A stretch of 64,000 nucleotides of DNA from Cladosporium sp. IMV 00045. Taxonomy: Eukaryota; Ascomycota; Dothideomycetes; Cladosporiales; Cladosporiaceae. Shown piece by piece: positions 41,501 through 50,925 of the stretch. The stretch's first letter is position 1. Every line of letters begins with the position of its first letter. Where the stretch lies: assembly GCA_001931905.2 (NCBI GenBank), contig MSJI02000360.1, forward strand, positions 19,425 to 83,424, in the 5' to 3' direction. Below the pieces are notes generated by a model that searched no databases, was not told the origin of the DNA, and worked only from the letters and a program-made list of their open reading frames with translations. The position numbers and the translations under genes are program-made.

Positions 41501-41985
41501 TCCTTACGACGGACCGGTAGGGCTTGGAAGAGGTTTTCGACAACAACCGTTGTGCCCCTCTGAGCTGCAACGACACTCGTTCCTTTGAGCTTGCCTGAAG
41601 TCTCGAACTCCAGACGCTTCCCGACAGCACCATCTTCAGCTCGTGCCGTGATGATGTGGAATTTTGATAATGCGCATAAAGATGACAAAGCTTCACCTCG
41701 GAAGCCGAAAGTCTCCAGGGAAGTGAGGTCCTCATAACTCGAGAGTTTGGATGTGTAATGCTTCAAAGCAATGGTCTCATAGTCGTCAGGCGATATGCCT
41801 TTGCCATTGTCTGACACCTCTATCGAGTCCAATCCCTGATTTTTGAAGCGAACTTCGATCGACGTGGCTCCAGCGTCCAGGCTGTTCTCGACCAGTTCCT
41901 TGACGACTGAATTGAGGTCGACGATCACTTGGCCAGATTGGATTTGGTGGACTGAGCGTCCTTCTATGGCCTTTATTGTGGCCAT
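38560..41985 (-). CDS. PMS1: DNA mismatch repair endonuclease subunit Pms1 (MutL-alpha)
   Basis: Intronless, 1,141 residues, ATG at 41985. The GHKL ATPase domain holds VVKELVENSLDAGATSIEV (catalytic Glu, Mg-binding Asn), IEVSDNGKGI and LETFGFRGEALSSLC; the second MutL domain follows. The central linker of roughly 450 residues (about 390-840) is acidic and Ser-rich. In the C-terminal domain the endonuclease motif DQHAADEKYNYERF, DQHA(X)2E(X)4E, lies near residue 913; further metal-site motifs ACRSSIMVGK and CPHGRPTMRHL are present. The protein pairs with Mlh1, nicks the daughter strand after MutS recognition, and also acts in meiosis. Somewhat longer than yeast Pms1 because of the linker. All catalytic motifs are intact. 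Confidence 0.96.
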   Translation of the reverse strand: MATIKAIEGRSVHQIQSGQVIVDLNSVVKELVENSLDAGATSIEVRFKNQGLDSIEVSDNGKGISPDDYETIALKHYTSKLSSYEDLTSLETFGFRGEALSSLCALSKFHIITARAEDGAVGKRLEFETSGKLKGTSVVAAQRGTTVVVENLFQALPVRRKELEKNIKREYGKVTTLLNSYACISVGVRYAVSNQMPKGKKVVVFSTKTNTTTKENVVNVFGAKTLLALVSLDLKLDMEPSKGPSTQSVKNWSTQPADRSNQVLIQGHISKPVFGEGRQAPDRQMFFVNSRPCGLPQVSKAFNEVYKSFNVSQSPFIFANLIMDTNAYDVNVSPDKRTIMLHDQAALLDSLKSALTEIFEHTDHTVPQSTLPNRKLPSLQPLTLSKKPSTGPFLEENEEDSEAEEGRVERQDEDTSLSRPNAVTGARRSSSHGSDASPAGLIESWAGRDSELRKEKTTPQRRPSKGKQGLADFTHKDGDTSSSTGRNNVRQEAEKDSDNNDDASLEVENNPPTDTRTNVQTQAINTADPMSTPFDDLFSQRPPTVPKRVQDFNAFMDQAREVEQMSNNARGRDENHELSAEASSSHLQEAQIPALAPSSQKSTPGPVANAFDRMRPKRTPLQTAEITVGNQTTTTVIGSAPMYKKRKIHEPKNSQAIAGFGYSPLLARGLRNFAAPGSQIGDDDSGTQADSSQPSHLGGDVSEKEGSEPEEEEEQEEQPSDNDEDLDMADEDKATQDPAPRRHMNRHTSDLNAPILVPQDEDESDEDYLDEDEKKVREDARVAKLIQEAENAAAVPTSQNLQRASQVLKHSHGRKDSTLQLCCTLQPSIDEIKLQTLAAAKTTTPSKAREPCRSNALIKDDLDSAQAENKLSLTVTKADFARMRIIGQFNLGFILAVRPASHSQDQDELFIIDQHAADEKYNYERFRRTTTLQSQRLVHPKLLDLTAVEQEVVLNHSEALKANGFEVEISTTTSTSPSSPSLDPENSTLETETRTCRLLTLPTSHTTTFDLSDLSELLYLLSDTPTNTTSTNPSTSSKPTTIAETRNIPRPRKVQRILAMRACRSSIMVGKTLTLKQMERVVRHMGEMEKPWNCPHGRPTMRHLVGLGGWQGWREGLLVGDGGGEDGDGGTDWKGWLAGRG

Positions 41986-42543
41986 TGTGGTGTGCTTTCA
42001 GCCCATGTTAGATACTTTTGGATATGCCGTGAAATGTGGCGTATGGATTGTCTGGCTGTTGAAGCGAAACGCGACAACGCGCTGCGCTGCCTGGAGCCTG
42101 ACGTCCAGTCCACGCCAAGCATTCGTTCACCCTCTACTTTCACAGCGTCTTCTGGTCCGACTCTATTTTGTTCCATTTCAAATGCCCTGCAAAGCAATTC
42201 TCGAAAGACAAGTCGAATCGGCTTTTCATAAACAAGACCGCGCAAATGACGCTCTGGCCTCTTAATGTACATGTACTTGTGGCAAATCTTTTGGCAGAAC
42301 GCCCCCTTTCACGCTTCATTGCTCGAAGGAGGTGAGGTGAGGTGGGTTCAAGGAACATTGACTGATATTACACACACGGACATGATGGATTGAACGCACG
42401 CATCGGTCGGTCAAGAAGGTAATGATATTAGTACACATACGTACGAGCCATTCTCAAGTGGGGTATCTCATGCTCGGTTGTTTGCATCAACACTCAATCG
42501 CTAACAAGTATGGCCTTCCATTGAGAGCCTCTCTCAAACGGAA
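41986..42543. promoter_or_regulatory. PMS1 upstream region with paired ACGCG cores
   Basis: Between the PMS1 start and the end of the macrodomain gene on the same strand. ACGCG occurs at 42069-42073 and 42077-42081, about 90 bp upstream of the PMS1 start, resembling half-matched MluI cell-cycle boxes. No gene seen. Confidence 0.4.
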
Positions 42544-43194
42544 TCAGTCCTCTTTTGCTTTGGTCACCTCAGTCGTGTTGTCTTCGTCGCTCGTTTTGCG
42601 CTTTTTGGCATCAGGCTCCCCAGCGTCGGACGGTTCTTTCGATGGGACATCAGGCAGATCTGGTGTCTGACTGTCTTTCGAGTCTGTTGTTTCATCCGCG
42701 CCGACTTCTTCGTCTGGCTCCTCAGAAGCGGGCGGGAAAAATTGCCTGAGAACAGTCAGCTTCACAATTCTAATACCTCACCCTTTACATGTTGCCTTTA
42801 ACTCACGGGATGAACTTCTCATACGCTTTCTCGTCCTTCTCCAAGAAGCTGCAAAAAACGATCCTATCAATCTTCCCGCCCCTCTCCCCGTCCGCATCCA
42901 ACCACCCTTTCACGGCCGCAATCGCCGCCTCAGCAGCCTCTTCGCTCGGATAGCCGTACACGCCCGTACTCAGCGCACTGAAAGCGATACTCTTGCAACC
43001 ATGCTGCACCGCAAGATCGAGACTCGTGGTGTAGCAGCTCTGCAGCAGTTGCGTGTGCAGGCCCTGCTTTTTGGTGGTGCGGTAGACAGGGCCGACGGCG
43101 TGGATGACTTTCTCGCAGGGCAATTCGTAGGCGCCGGTGATTTTTGCACTGCCTGTGTTGCAGCCATCGAGAGTCTCGCATTCTTCGAGGAGTT

Positions 43195-43225
<31 letters not shown>

Positions 43226-43432
43226 GACGCCGCCGCCGCCTAGGAGAGATTCGTTGGCGGCGTTGACGATTGCGTCGGTGCTGAGGCGGGTGATGTCGGT
43301 GCGGATGAGGGAGATTTTGTCATTGTATGTGCTTGTCGCGTTGGGTTGTGTTGTGTTTGAGGGTGAGAGGCGGTTGGTTGTGTAGAGGAGTGTGAGGGTG
43401 GGGATCTCGGTGAGGGAGATTGGAGGAGCCAT
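42544..43432 (-). CDS. Macrodomain ADP-ribose hydrolase (MacroD type)
   Basis: Two exons, 42807-43432 and 42544-42745 (61-nt intron), 275 residues. The macrodomain occupies about 35-205: [20 protein letters not shown], then [20 protein letters not shown], the ADP-ribose-binding Gly loop with the catalytic Asp region of MacroD1/2 and Ymd[26 protein letters not shown] (second ribose loop). Such enzymes remove ADP-ribose from Glu/Asp or hydrolyse O-acetyl-ADP-ribose. The last 65 residues, mostly from exon 2, form an acidic tail with KKRK, a possible nuclear targeting signal. Confidence 0.92.
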
Positions 43433-43907
43433 TGCAAGTGTGAGGAGAGGAAGAGAAGACAGAGGACGTCTTTTGCTTGCAAGAGTTTCTTTTTATCAGA
43501 GGAAGCACAAGGCAACTTCACTTACATGTGGTAATTGTTTACATGGAGCTTCAAGCATGACGTTCCTGATAATACATTTCTGGAAGTGAGGGGCTCTCAT
43601 CAGTCGCGCGCGTTTGGTGGCAGAAACAGCAGCAAGTCCATCGCGGGGTTGCTTTGGTGGGCTGGAGCACCGCCACAGAAATCCGTCTCGCTTCTTATCG
43701 GGCTTTCTTTATTGTTTGACTCAGGCCTGCGTCCAGAAGATCACTTTCAATCCTGCGATTGCACTTTTCGCATATACCCGTGAGTGTTGCCAAATCTTAC
43801 CGAAGTGTACTTGTGAGTCCTCTTCGGTGTCGATATTACTGCCCTCTACCCTCTCAACGTTGCTAATCGCAATTCGATCGCTCAGAGGGCAACAAACACC
43901 AACAATC
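43433..43907. promoter_or_regulatory. Divergent promoter of the macrodomain gene and GlnRS
   Basis: The frame of the synthetase stays open through much of this region without an ATG, so it is read as 5' leader. No RNA gene seen. Confidence 0.45.
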
Positions 43908-46001
43908 ATGGCGGATCCCAAACCCCAGGACCCCGCGATCGACCCGGCCACCGGCGAGCCCAAGATGTCAAAACGAGCACTCGAGAAGGAGGCCAAGAAG
44001 GCCGCCGCAAAAGCGAAGAAGGAAGCCTCGAAGGGCACAGAGCAGGCCAAACCCGCCGCAAGCAAGGAGCCCGCGGATCCCTTCAAGCAGGGCTGGCTCA
44101 AGGGTGTCTACAACGAGAAGCCTGTCAAGGATGTCTACACTCGATTCCCCCCGGAGCCCAATGGATACCTGCACATCGGCCACGCCAAAGCGATCACTGT
44201 GAACTTCGGGTTTGCGAAGAGCTACGGCGGTGTGTGCAACCTGCGATTCGACGACACAAACCCGGCCAAGGAGGAGGAGCGCTACTTCGAGAGCATCAAG
44301 GAGATGGTCTCATGGCTTGGCTTCAAGCCGCATAAGGTTACACACAGCAGCGACGAGTTTGATACGCTTTACGATCTGGCGGAGAAGTTGATCACGAAGG
44401 GCAAGGCGTATGTGTGCCACTGCTCGGGTGAGGAGATCAACCAGGGCAGAGGTGGAAAGGAGCATGGTCCGAGGAGTGTTTGCAAGCATTGGAGTAGGGA
44501 AGTTGAAGACAACCTTGAGGACTTCAGGTCTATGAGAGACGGGAAGTACAAGGCCGGTCAGGCGCTGCTTAGGATGAAGCAGTATCTGTCTGTCAAGCCT
44601 GAGGACTACGAGGTCAAGGAAGGCGATTCGGCTGAGATCAAGAAGGAGAAGGCTAAGCTGAAGAGCCGAGCAGAGAACCCTGCGCTCTGGGATGCGGCGG
44701 CGTACCGCGTCAAGGACGAGAACTATCACCACAAGACCGGCCTGAAATGGAAGATCTACCCTACATACGAGTTCACGCACTGCTTGTGCGATAGCCTCGA
44801 GGGCATCACACACTCACTTTGCACGACTGAGTTCGAGACGCTTAGGCCCGCATACAACTGGTTGCTGGAGGCGCTGGACCACAAGGTCCCCGAGTCGGAG
44901 GGCAAGGGACCGATGCAGAGGGAGTATGGTCGTCTCAACGTTGAGGGCACAATCCTTTCAAAGCGAAGAATTGCCATGCTTGTGGAGGGTACCACAATTG
45001 GTGGAGCGGCGTCGGCTGAATCAATCGCAGACGACGTCGATGCGATCAAGCTGGAGGAGGAGGGAAGCACTGAGGCTGGTGCCCCTGTAACCACTAGCGG
45101 AACTGGCCGTAAGATTCCCGGCATCGTTCGCGATTGGGATGACCCTCGTCTCTACACACTTGTGGCTCTCAGGAGGCGTGGTATCCCGCCTGGAGCTCTG
45201 AAGAAGTTCGTGCTCGACCTCGGTGTCACCAAGGCTGGCGCAAACATCATGACCGTCACCCTCGACGCCGTCGTGCGAACCTACCTCGAGCGCACTGTGC
45301 CGCGTCTCATGTTGGTCCTTGACCCCATCAAGGTCACCTTCCAAAACCTGCCCGATGACTTTCTGGAAGAGCGCGACGTGCCTTTCGATCCCAAAGACCC
45401 CGCCAAGGGTACGCACAAGGTGCCATTCACCAAGACAATCTACATCGACCGCGATGACTTCCGCGAAGCAGACGACCCCGATTTCTTCCGCCTGACTCCC
45501 GGTCAGAGCGTCGGCTTGCTCAACGCACAGCACCCCATCCGCGCCGTCAGCTTTTCCAAGGACCCAGCTACTGGAAAGGTATCAGAAATCCAGGCCGAGT
45601 ACGGCGAGCACGTGCCCGCAGGCAAAGCACGCATCCACTGGGTCGGCGAGAGCGCGGCGCACAAGAGCCCAGTCAAGGCCGAGGCTCGCATTTTCAATTC
45701 GCTATTCAAGACCAACAAGCCTAACGAGTTGGACTGGAAGAATGGCGGGTACTACGACGACGTCAACCCGGACAGCGAGATTATCTACCAGAACGCAATG
45801 ATCGAGTGCGGCTTCCACCACGTCCAGCAGGGCGCGCCGTGGCCCAAAGAGGAGGGCGAGGCGCACGGCACCGTCGACAAGAGCAGTGTGCGTTTCCAGG
45901 GTTTGCGAACGGCTTTCTTTGCGGAGGATAAGGAGAGTACGCCCGAGAAGGTCATTCTCAACCGCATTGTGAGCTTGAGGGAGGATGCTGGAAAGAAATA
46001 G
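43908..46001 (+). CDS. GLN4: Glutaminyl-tRNA synthetase, cytosolic
   Basis: Intronless, 697 residues, ATG at 43908. Attaches Gln to tRNA-Gln with ATP. Class I signatures: RFPPEPNGYLHIGHAKAI (HIGH at 89-92) and TILSKRRIAMLVE (the KMSKS counterpart) in the middle; GlnRS-type DDTNPAKEEERYFESI and SDEFDTLYDLAEKLI; a C-terminal two-barrel anticodon domain (VPFTKTIYIDRDDFRE; LTPGQSVGLLNAQHPIRAV; RIHWV). Only about 60 Lys/Ala-rich residues precede the catalytic core, so the roughly 200-residue N-terminal domain of yeast Gln4 is absent, as in many filamentous fungi. The strong codon bias suits a highly expressed gene. Confidence 0.96.
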   Translation: MADPKPQDPAIDPATGEPKMSKRALEKEAKKAAAKAKKEASKGTEQAKPAASKEPADPFKQGWLKGVYNEKPVKDVYTRFPPEPNGYLHIGHAKAITVNFGFAKSYGGVCNLRFDDTNPAKEEERYFESIKEMVSWLGFKPHKVTHSSDEFDTLYDLAEKLITKGKAYVCHCSGEEINQGRGGKEHGPRSVCKHWSREVEDNLEDFRSMRDGKYKAGQALLRMKQYLSVKPEDYEVKEGDSAEIKKEKAKLKSRAENPALWDAAAYRVKDENYHHKTGLKWKIYPTYEFTHCLCDSLEGITHSLCTTEFETLRPAYNWLLEALDHKVPESEGKGPMQREYGRLNVEGTILSKRRIAMLVEGTTIGGAASAESIADDVDAIKLEEEGSTEAGAPVTTSGTGRKIPGIVRDWDDPRLYTLVALRRRGIPPGALKKFVLDLGVTKAGANIMTVTLDAVVRTYLERTVPRLMLVLDPIKVTFQNLPDDFLEERDVPFDPKDPAKGTHKVPFTKTIYIDRDDFREADDPDFFRLTPGQSVGLLNAQHPIRAVSFSKDPATGKVSEIQAEYGEHVPAGKARIHWVGESAAHKSPVKAEARIFNSLFKTNKPNELDWKNGGYYDDVNPDSEIIYQNAMIECGFHHVQQGAPWPKEEGEAHGTVDKSSVRFQGLRTAFFAEDKESTPEKVILNRIVSLREDAGKK

Positions 46002-46493
46002 AGGGTTTCGTTAATACTCGGAAATGTTTGATGAGTGAATGGATGGATGGTTTGGGAGCGCGGAGTCGGGTTTGGTGTTTGAGATATCCAGCTTGAATGG
46101 ATCTGAGAGTCAAATTTGAGGTTTTGATGATTGATCGGTTCAATGGCAATGAGCCATCATTTCCCCACAGGCCATTGGCAAAAATTGACTTCATTATACA
46201 TTTTCCCCATCATGATCACTGAGAAGTGTCGAGAGTTTAACCTCACAGCCCTACAAAAAGTGCCGAGGTCATGCGTTATCGCGAACTTCTTCCACCGGGC
46301 AAGGGTCTTATCGAGAGCCATCGAGGTCGATCGTCATCGCCGCAACTCTCTCTGCCCACCTCCAAACATTTCCGTCCTGTCCCTTCCATCGAACCGTGTT
46401 GATTTCCATGTGCATATCATTGATATCATTGAGCATCTCTCATTTCACACCAGTAGTTTCATTGTCAAACACCATTCACCTAACATCAACACC
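46002..46493. other. Intergenic
   Basis: 3' UTR of GlnRS and promoter of the next gene. Nothing distinctive seen. Confidence 0.5.
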
Positions 46494-47366
46494 ATGTCCC
46501 CAACCAATAAAACCCTAACCCTCCTCACCATCCCTCCTGAAATCCGCAACCTGATCTACGCATACGTCTTCGTCCCGCCCGTGAACGACGCGATCCCAAA
46601 ACGCCTACTAGAAACCGACTCCTGCCCCCTCGCCAAAGCCCTCCTCAACGACTCCTCCTCCCCCTGCGATCCACTGGATGCCCCAAAGCACCAACCCTCC
46701 GAATCCTCCACCCGCCTCTCCCCCCTCCTAACCTGCCGCCTCATCCACCACGAAGCCCAACTCCTCGCCCTCAGCACGACGCCCTTCCACCTGCGCTCCC
46801 CACTCGCCCTACCCGAGAATTTCACCCTGCAAACCCGCTTCCTCTCCGCCGCAAAACTCCACGCGCTCAAACACCTCACCCTCACAGCGCGCATAACGCA
46901 CCTGCGCGCTCTGAACGAAACGTGGGCCGGCCGGCCGTTCGGGCAGACAGACCTGCAGCTCGAGACGCTGACGCTCGTGCCGCGCCGTCCAGACGCCGGA
47001 GGCACCGCGTGGGCGGAGGTCGCGGAGCTGGACCAGTGTCATACGCTGGCGCATGTGCTGGCTGAGACGCTTAAGGTGTTGGGTGGGGTGGAGGAGGTGA
47101 GGGTGGTGAATCGGGAGTGCTTTGGGGAGGCGGTTTGGAGGTTGGCGTATAGGCATTTGGTGTTGAAGGTGTGGAGGTGGGGTGGGAGGAATTGTGGTGT
47201 TAGGGTGGAGTGTTCGGGGGAGGGGGAGGGGGAGTGGTTTAAGGCGTTTTTGGGACGGTTGGGGATGGAGGGTGGTGCGGAGAGGGGGAGGGATGTTGCT
47301 ATTGAGGCTTGTAGGTTGTTGGGTGTGGAGGGGGTGAGTCCGGGTGTTGTTGCTGGTATGCCGTGA
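46494..47366 (+). CDS. F-box-like fungal protein of unknown function
   Basis: Intronless, 290 residues, ATG at 46494. The N-terminal TLLTIPPEIRNLIYAYVFVP is the start of a large, lineage-expanded fungal family (LPPEIRNxIYxxVL), related to the F-box fold. The rest has SPLLTCRLIHHEAQLLALST (a typical conserved TCRxIHxEA step) and a leucine-rich helical body. Codon use shifts from C-rich to very G-rich around 47040. Members are common in Dothideomycetes and Leotiomycetes and mostly uncharacterised; a Skp1-linked role is only a guess. Confidence 0.75.
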   Translation: MSPTNKTLTLLTIPPEIRNLIYAYVFVPPVNDAIPKRLLETDSCPLAKALLNDSSSPCDPLDAPKHQPSESSTRLSPLLTCRLIHHEAQLLALSTTPFHLRSPLALPENFTLQTRFLSAAKLHALKHLTLTARITHLRALNETWAGRPFGQTDLQLETLTLVPRRPDAGGTAWAEVAELDQCHTLAHVLAETLKVLGGVEEVRVVNRECFGEAVWRLAYRHLVLKVWRWGGRNCGVRVECSGEGEGEWFKAFLGRLGMEGGAERGRDVAIEACRLLGVEGVSPGVVAGMP

Positions 47367-47631
47367 TTTCGACTGGGCTTGAGGGGGGCTTTTTTGCTTT
47401 GGATTCTTTTGTTCTTGTTGTTCGCTTGCCTGGTAAATGAGATTATACAGATTAGAAGAAGAGAAGAAGAGAAAACAGACACTGTGCAATCGTTGTCCCC
47501 GCTGAGGAAAAGACAAAACGCCGGAAAACAACAAATCCATCAAGTATACCCTCAAAGAGAAGCCTTCACGCTTGAATGTCCTCCAGTCTCAAGCACAGTC
47601 GGTCCGGTCATCAAGCCAGAACCACCACCTC

Positions 47632-48102
47632 CTACCTCTTCCTCTGCGCCCCCCTCACCAACAACCCACCCACCACACCCGCCGCAACAGCCAAACCACC
47701 CACAATCGCCACGCCAAACAAACCCTCCTTCTGGACCTTATCCTCGATCAAATCCCTCAAACTCTGCGCCTGCAAATTCCCCTCCTCGAGCTCCAGCAAG
47801 CTGTCATTGTACCGGCGGGCCTCCGCGTAGTTGCCCAATTTATAGTGTCCCAGAGCGAGGTAGTAGAGGCACTCGCGCCGACGGTCCGGACTCTGCCGGA
47901 AAATGTCGCTCAGCAGCTGCACGCCCAGCTGCTGCTCGTCGCGCTTGTTGGATTTGATTAGGCCCCAGGCGTAGTTGAATTTCGTCTGTAGAGAGGGGTA
48001 CGGGTCTTCTTTTTCGTATTGCGAGCGGAGCACGGCGAGTTCGGCGGGTTTCAGGGCGGACTCGGCGTCGGCGGCGTCTGGGAGGTGGAGGGTGTTAGAC
48101 AT
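47632..48102 (-). CDS. FIS1: Fis1, mitochondrial/peroxisomal fission adaptor
   Basis: Intronless, 156 residues, ATG at 48102. The six-helix TPR-like bundle includes [40 protein letters not shown] and [20 protein letters not shown]. The C-terminal tail anchor [20 protein letters not shown] is followed by a basic end (RGAQRKR), as needed for insertion in the outer mitochondrial and peroxisomal membranes. It recruits Dnm1 through Mdv1/Caf4-type adaptors. Length matches yeast Fis1 (155). Confidence 0.96.
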   Translation of the reverse strand: MSNTLHLPDAADAESALKPAELAVLRSQYEKEDPYPSLQTKFNYAWGLIKSNKRDEQQLGVQLLSDIFRQSPDRRRECLYYLALGHYKLGNYAEARRYNDSLLELEEGNLQAQSLRDLIEDKVQKEGLFGVAIVGGLAVAAGVVGGLLVRGAQRKR

Positions 48103-48514
48103 GGCTTTGCTTTGTGTTGATGGCGGGTTGGGATTCTTGAGGAGAGATGGGGATGTTGTGCGACTTTTGGCGTTTGGGAGAGCTTACAGGGTAGTCTGTC
48201 AGAAGGCATGGTCGAGTGTGTTGTGTTTAGTATTGTTCACGTGGTGTTATGTTCTGGCAACAAATGTCCTTCACTACATGTACTACTTGCTTGCCGCTAC
48301 TGCTGCCGCCTTCCATCAGCGGGAGTCCAGGTCGAGTTCAACGTCATGCCTCAAGCCTCGGCTGCGTCCGCGTGGTGAAGATCGGCTAGTCCAATTTTGG
48401 AAATCCATTTGTTTCGATTTGGATAAACACCAGACGAGAGAATTGTCGACATACAACATCGGACAAGCGAATCACCACCACACTTGCGCGAACACGCGCA
48501 CCAACCCAGCCAAA
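48103..48514. promoter_or_regulatory. Divergent promoter of FIS1 and SPC24
   Basis: 412 bp between head-to-head start codons. No other feature identified. Confidence 0.5.
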
Positions 48515-49252
48515 ATGGTTCTCTTCGACGAAGATCCCGTCACCGTACGTGCCGAAATCAACACCACCAACACCGCTCCCACCAACTGACCTACTCCCCT
48601 CCCAGCTCATCTCCGAAACCACCAACCAATTCCACATCGCGCCCGACAAAGACAGCCTAACACGCATCTCGTCCTCGCTCTCCGCGCTGGGCTCCAACCG
48701 CTCCTCGCGCCTCGCCGCGCAGCAGAACGCGCTCAAATCCCTCTCGCGCCGCCTCAACAACCTGCACGCGCAGCACGAGTACGAAGAGAACCGCCACGAT
48801 GCCGGCAAGCACGCGAGCGAAATCCTGTCGCTGGACGCCGAGAAGTTCCGCGTCGCAAAGAGCGCGTACGATGTTGAAGTTGAGGGTGAGAGGCTTGAGG
48901 GCGAGTTGGCGGGTTTGAAGGCCCAGTTGGATACGTTGGAGAGGGAGGGCGTGGAGGGTGGGAGGAGGAGGGGTGAGGATGAGGGGGATGAGGTTTTGTA
49001 TGTTCTTCTTCTTGTCCTTTCTTACTCTTTTGAGATGATGTGCTGGAGATACGACATGCTGACTACGTGCGTGCTAGGCTCAAACTTCAGGTGTATCGCT
49101 CGCTGGGGATCGACGTGTCGCAAGACAGCAACACGGGCGTTTTCAACCGCGCGGTCATCAGAAATCCGGCAAAGGGTGATGTTAATGTGGTGAATGTGGA
49201 CGGCAAGGTTGATCGGAAGTTTTATGCGAATATGTTCTGGGAGAGCCTTTGA
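48515..49252 (+). CDS. SPC24: Kinetochore protein Spc24 (Ndc80 complex)
   Basis: Three exons: 48515-48544 (ten codons), 48606-48997, 49078-49252; 198 residues. Introns of 61 and 80 nt. The first exon, MVLFDEDPVT, joins LISETTNQFHIAPDKDSLTR, a typical fungal Spc24 start. A coiled coil (about 40-135) with Arg/Glu/Leu heptads follows, then the small globular C-terminal domain LKLQVYRSLGIDVSQDSNTG, ending FYANMFWESL. Spc24 pairs with Spc25 and links the Ndc80 rod to the inner kinetochore. The ten-codon first exon is easy to miss in automated annotation. Confidence 0.93.
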
Positions 49253-49538
49253 TGGGAGGCACAGTCTGATCTTGGATATTACGGCTTCGGGAGTGGGCTG
49301 GCGTTTGGTGCTTTTTAGGGATACCCAAGGGTGTGGATTTATACCTGTGTTTACGATGATGGAATTACAAAGACCTCAGGGCTTCTTCAATTTGATGTCT
49401 CCGAGTGCTGCAACGAGTCACACTCGATGTTTCTCCATGTTGACGGCCACTTTAAACGTGAAGAGTCATGATATTTCGTCTCTACATGTCTAGTCGAGGG
49501 GAGTATCTTCAACCCAACCACCCAACTCCTTCACTTCC

Positions 49539-50414
49539 TCACTCCCCACCCGCCGCATGAGTAGGACTAGGATTAGCCGGCCCATCCCCATCCTCACAAC
49601 CATCCCTCTTCCTCAACTCCTCCCTATACTCCTCCCACAACTCCCCCACCTTCCTCCCACCACAACACTCCCCAAAAACCCTCTCCTCCTCATATTTTCC
49701 CACCCTCAAACGCGCATTCAACCCCCTCACCGTCCCCTCCCCAAACCTCCCCTCCAACCACTCCAAAAAATACCCCGTCTTCTGATACCCCGCATCCCAC
49801 TCCCCACCGGCCTCCTGCTTCCAGTGCGCCGCTCCCAAACCCGCTCGCAAGCGCACCCAGTCCGCTATGCCCTCGATCAAACCCCCCGGGCAAGTCCCGC
49901 CCGCGCTCCATTGGAAACAATGCACGAGTTCGTGGCAAATCACCCCGAGCAGCTCGCGCCGCTTGTCGCTGCCGCGGGCGCATTTGACGATGTACGACGC
50001 GCTGAGGTTGATTTCCTTGTGGTCGTCGTCGAGGTCGGAGCCCGTCGTGTAGGCTACGCCGGGGAAGGAGCGGATGATGAAGGTCACGCTGCGGGTTCCG
50101 GGGCGGTGAGTCTTGGTCGCGGCTTCGATGTTGTTTGGGCTGGAGGAGGAAGACAATGCCATCGTAGGACAGTCGTAGAGAAGGTTGAGAACGTTCTGCA
50201 CTTGCGTTTCGAGGTCTTCGTTGCCGTGAATGTGCGCGAGGTCGTGGATTGAGAGGCGAAGGATGGGGGTGGGGAATTTGTGTTTGCGGATTATGGGGGC
50301 GGTGGTTGCGGTGGGTGGGGACTGTTCTTGTTGTTGTTGCCTTGGTGGTGGCATGGCGGGCGACATGGTTTGGTTTTGGAAGTAGATTGGGGTGCTTGAG
50401 GATTGGGCGGCCAT
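49539..50414 (-). CDS. Basic secretory protein family metallopeptidase-like protein
   Basis: Intronless, 291 residues, ATG at 50414. The domain (about 45-280) matches the plant/bacterial basic secretory protein (BSP) family: PILRLSIHDLAHIHGNEDLE, a beta region with VTFIIRSFPGVAYTTGSDLD, then zinc-binding ELLGVICHELVHCFQWSAGG (HExxH), GGLIEGIADWVRLRAGLG, and YQKTGYFLEWLEGRFGEG. In plants the family is tied to defence, and it is classed as a putative peptidase. There is no signal peptide: the first 40 residues are Gln/Pro/Ser-rich, so this copy looks intracellular. The motif is intact; activity is unproven. Confidence 0.9.
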   Translation of the reverse strand: MAAQSSSTPIYFQNQTMSPAMPPPRQQQQEQSPPTATTAPIIRKHKFPTPILRLSIHDLAHIHGNEDLETQVQNVLNLLYDCPTMALSSSSSPNNIEAATKTHRPGTRSVTFIIRSFPGVAYTTGSDLDDDHKEINLSASYIVKCARGSDKRRELLGVICHELVHCFQWSAGGTCPGGLIEGIADWVRLRAGLGAAHWKQEAGGEWDAGYQKTGYFLEWLEGRFGEGTVRGLNARLRVGKYEEERVFGECCGGRKVGELWEEYREELRKRDGCEDGDGPANPSPTHAAGGE

Positions 50415-50925
50415 GGCCTGGAGAGTGGCAGGGGAGTGTCTTTTCGTGGTCGTTATGTATTTCTTTGAGGCTTGCTGGTGGTGTACAAGGAATGTGAGTC
50501 ACGTTCAAGAGCAAGGGTCGTGTGTTGCTGATGTGAGGTCTTGCTGGAGTCCAGTCGTTCAGCTCGAGTGGCGTTCTGGGGTGGGAAGTGGCGACGCAAG
50601 GCTGGACGAGAGCTTCAAAGCATAGTATGTGATCTTCTGTTGTGATTTCATTGACTACACATATGATCTGATACTAACTACGTGTTCAATGTACTCTACG
50701 AAGCTAATGTGTTACTGTTCAAATTTTACTACGCCCTTCCGACTAATAAGAGAGTTAAGCCATGTCCAAAAACAAAACGCCATCGCTGCAAATTATAAGA
50801 AAAAAGTCCGACGAAACCAACAGCCGATTGCCACCAAGTCCATCGTTGTCATTGCCATGATGCGCCCTCGTCTATTCATAAAACAGCTCGGAAGAACGCC
50901 GCCAGGCTGAGTGCAACGGCGTTGC
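50415..50925. other. Intergenic
   Basis: Upstream of the BSP-family gene and downstream of the membrane-protein gene, both on the minus strand. Nothing specific seen. Confidence 0.5.

Noticed and set aside
49690..50514. 274-codon minus-strand frame
   Set aside because: Overlaps the BSP-family gene in another frame with His/Arg/Pro-rich, non-protein-like composition.
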